A stretch of DNA of 6,339 nucleotides, taken from positions 723-7,061 of the forward strand of contig JAHZCM010000099.1 in NCBI GenBank assembly GCA_019422905.1, in the 5' to 3' direction. A program made the translations under genes and the position numbers. This stretch comes from Oscillospiraceae bacterium. Lineage in GTDB: Bacteria > Bacillota > Clostridia > Oscillospirales > Acutalibacteraceae. Positions 5,391 through 6,339 of the stretch are shown here, piece by piece (the first letter of the stretch is position 1; each line of letters opens with the position of its first letter). The notes below the pieces were generated by a model, which was given only the letters and a program-made list of their open reading frames with translations, was not told where the DNA came from and did no database searches.

Positions 5391-5445
5391 GCCGTAAAGT
5401 TTTCGTCTTGATTTTCTTTACCAATCAGCCACAGGCCGGAAAATA

Positions 5446-5454
5446 TGGTATAAT
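5446..5454 (+). promoter_or_regulatory. Extended -10 promoter of the ArsR-nitroreductase operon
   Basis: TGG directly before a perfect TATAAT (5449-5454) forms an extended -10 element. The -35 region 17 bp upstream (CAGCCA, 5426-5431) matches poorly, which is common for extended -10 promoters. The start site would be near 5461, about 33 nt before the regulator ATG. Confidence 0.75.
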
Positions 5455-5464
5455 GGTTTAAACC
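5455..5464. promoter_or_regulatory. Perfect palindrome at the transcription start, candidate operator
   Basis: GGTTTAAACC is a perfect 10-bp palindrome that abuts the -10 box and covers the predicted start site. A dimeric repressor bound there would block transcription initiation. It could be the autoregulatory site of the adjacent ArsR-family gene; this is inference from position and symmetry. The palindrome does not extend further on either side. Confidence 0.45.
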
Positions 5465-5493
5465 TACAGATAAACAGCAAGGGAGACGAGCCC

Positions 5494-5868
5494 ATGGGCG
5501 AATGCTTGACGCAGAGAAGGCTTCTAGCAGAGGAGTTTCAAAAGCAACGCAGGGTTTTCACCGCACTGGGTGATGAAACGAGACAGCAGATTTTCATCGT
5601 TCTTCTGGAAAACGAGCAGGTCGGCATGCGCGTGCCGGACATCACAAAACGCACACATCTTTCCAGGCCTGCGGTGTCCCATCATCTGCGGATCCTGAAA
5701 GATTCGGGGCTGATCAGCCTGCACCGGGTTGGCACAATGAACTTTTACTACGTAGACGCCGACAAAAACTGCTGGGACGGCCTCAAAGCCCTTGTGGACC
5801 ATGTGGCTCAGGTTGTCCGCCGTGCGTCCGATAACGGGTATCCCCGGCTGGAAAATGACGAAATTTAA
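5494..5868 (+). CDS. ArsR-family winged helix-turn-helix transcriptional regulator
   Basis: A 124-residue dimeric-type repressor of the ArsR/SmtB fold. The hallmark FTALGDETRQQIFIVLLEN (22-40) is followed by a helix-turn-helix with recognition helix SRPAVSHHLRILKDSG (57-72). The beta wing is LISLHRVGTMNFYYVD (73-88), and a C-terminal dimerisation helix follows. The classical ArsR/SmtB metal-site cysteines (the CxC in the helix before the turn) are absent, that segment reading MRVPDITKRTHLS. The C-terminal helix also lacks the usual His/Asp metal set. Cysteines are only at 4 and 93. A redox signal, a small molecule or another ligand is therefore more likely than arsenic or zinc. The start at 5494 has GGGAG at 5481-5485 with 8-nt spacing. 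It is followed after 28 bp by a nitroreductase gene, which it probably controls together with itself. Confidence 0.93.
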   Translation: MGECLTQRRLLAEEFQKQRRVFTALGDETRQQIFIVLLENEQVGMRVPDITKRTHLSRPAVSHHLRILKDSGLISLHRVGTMNFYYVDADKNCWDGLKALVDHVAQVVRRASDNGYPRLENDEI

Positions 5869-5896
5869 ATATTATCATAAGGAGGGCACAGCAAAA

Positions 5897-6339
5897 ATGG
5901 AAATTCTGGAGGCTATGCAGGCGCGGCATTCCGTCCGCAGCTATCTGGACAAAAAAATTCCGGAGAAAATCATCTCCGTATTGCAATCCGAAATCGACCG
6001 CTGCAACCGTGAAGGCGATCTGCACATTCAAATGATTATCGATGAGCCAAAGGCCTTTGACGGCATGATGGCACACTACGGAAAGTTTACCGGCGTGCAG
6101 AACTATATCGCGCTGATCGGCAAAAAAAGCGGCGATTTGGAGGAAAGAATCGGCTATTACGGAGAACGTATTGCCCTAAAGGCGCAGACGCTTGGGCTGA
6201 ACACCTGCTGGGTTGCGATGACCTTTTCAAAAGGCGCGGCAAAAAAGCATTGTACCGGTTCCGCAGGCGAGAGGCTGGCCTGCGTGCTCGCGTTGGGCTG
6301 CGGCGCTACACTAGGCGTCGCGCGCAAATGTAAGCCCAT
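5897..6339 (+). CDS. Nitroreductase-family flavoprotein, C-terminus outside the window
   Basis: The frame is open from the ATG at 5897 to the window end, giving 147 codons of a protein that usually has about 180-250. Nitroreductase-family enzymes bind FMN and use NAD(P)H to reduce nitro compounds, quinones or other acceptors. The N-terminal MQARHSVRSYLDKKIP (7-22) is the FMN-phosphate-binding Arg-His-Ser-x-Arg motif of the family. GYYGERIALKAQTLGLNTCW (87-106) matches the conserved helix leading to the second FMN-contact region. The shape resembles the TM1586-like nitroreductase subgroup common in clostridia, though this is memory of motifs, not a search. A ribosome binding site AAGGAGG lies at 5879-5885. 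The gene follows the ArsR-type regulator by 28 bp with no terminator between, so both are read from the promoter at 5446-5454. Confidence 0.9.
   Translation, partial: MEILEAMQARHSVRSYLDKKIPEKIISVLQSEIDRCNREGDLHIQMIIDEPKAFDGMMAHYGKFTGVQNYIALIGKKSGDLEERIGYYGERIALKAQTLGLNTCWVAMTFSKGAAKKHCTGSAGERLACVLALGCGATLGVARKCKP

Noticed and set aside
1..6339. CRISPR array, insertion sequence, integrase, tRNA or rRNA
   Set aside because: No regularly spaced long repeats, transposase or integrase motifs, terminal inverted repeats or tRNA-like cloverleaf with a CCA end were seen on either strand.

Overview
This window looks like chromosomal DNA of a moderately GC-rich, anaerobic Firmicute, most likely a clostridial lineage such as the Oscillospirales or a relative. 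Three things point there: strong AAGGAGG-type ribosome binding sites, a complete tyrosine T-box leader in front of tyrS, and a free-standing 51-residue rubredoxin. The genus cannot be fixed from the sequence alone. The core content is ordinary housekeeping and redox metabolism. I found no mobile element, CRISPR array, rRNA or tRNA, and no obvious multi-gene novel system. The less explained signals are in the intergenic regions.

Left part, minus strand (1-2144): a probable operon mutY, then a tandem-GNAT acetyltransferase, then the start of an MmcQ/YjbR-family gene cut by the window edge. The last two genes share an ATGA stop/start overlap. Upstream of mutY (2145-2441) there is no convincing gene. 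This stretch holds a cluster of imperfect 14-17 bp direct repeats (2331-2392), a doubtful promoter within those repeats, and the hairpin terminator of the rubredoxin gene.

Centre (2442-4378): a minus-strand rubredoxin gene and a plus-strand tyrS transcript diverge from back-to-back promoters at 2644-2720. The tyrS leader (about 2727-3062) is a textbook T-box. It has a UAC (Tyr) specifier, a UGGU that matches the tRNA-Tyr acceptor end, and mutually exclusive antiterminator and terminator hairpins. Two extra hairpins lie at its 5' end, and a 10-mer from that region recurs directly before the antiterminator. tyrS encodes a full-length KMSKS-type tyrosyl-tRNA synthetase. It converges on a minus-strand Gfo/Idh/MocA-like oxidoreductase, and a GC-rich hairpin lies between the two genes.

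Right part (5216-6339): the oxidoreductase gene diverges from a plus-strand pair. The first gene of the pair encodes an ArsR-family winged-helix regulator without the classical metal-binding cysteines. The second, 28 bp downstream, encodes a nitroreductase-family flavoprotein truncated by the window end. The intergenic region between the divergent genes carries an extended -10 promoter with a perfect 10-bp palindrome at the predicted transcription start, and a separate 21-bp imperfect dyad. Both are good operator candidates. The simplest reading is a self-regulated ArsR-nitroreductase operon that may also control the divergent oxidoreductase.
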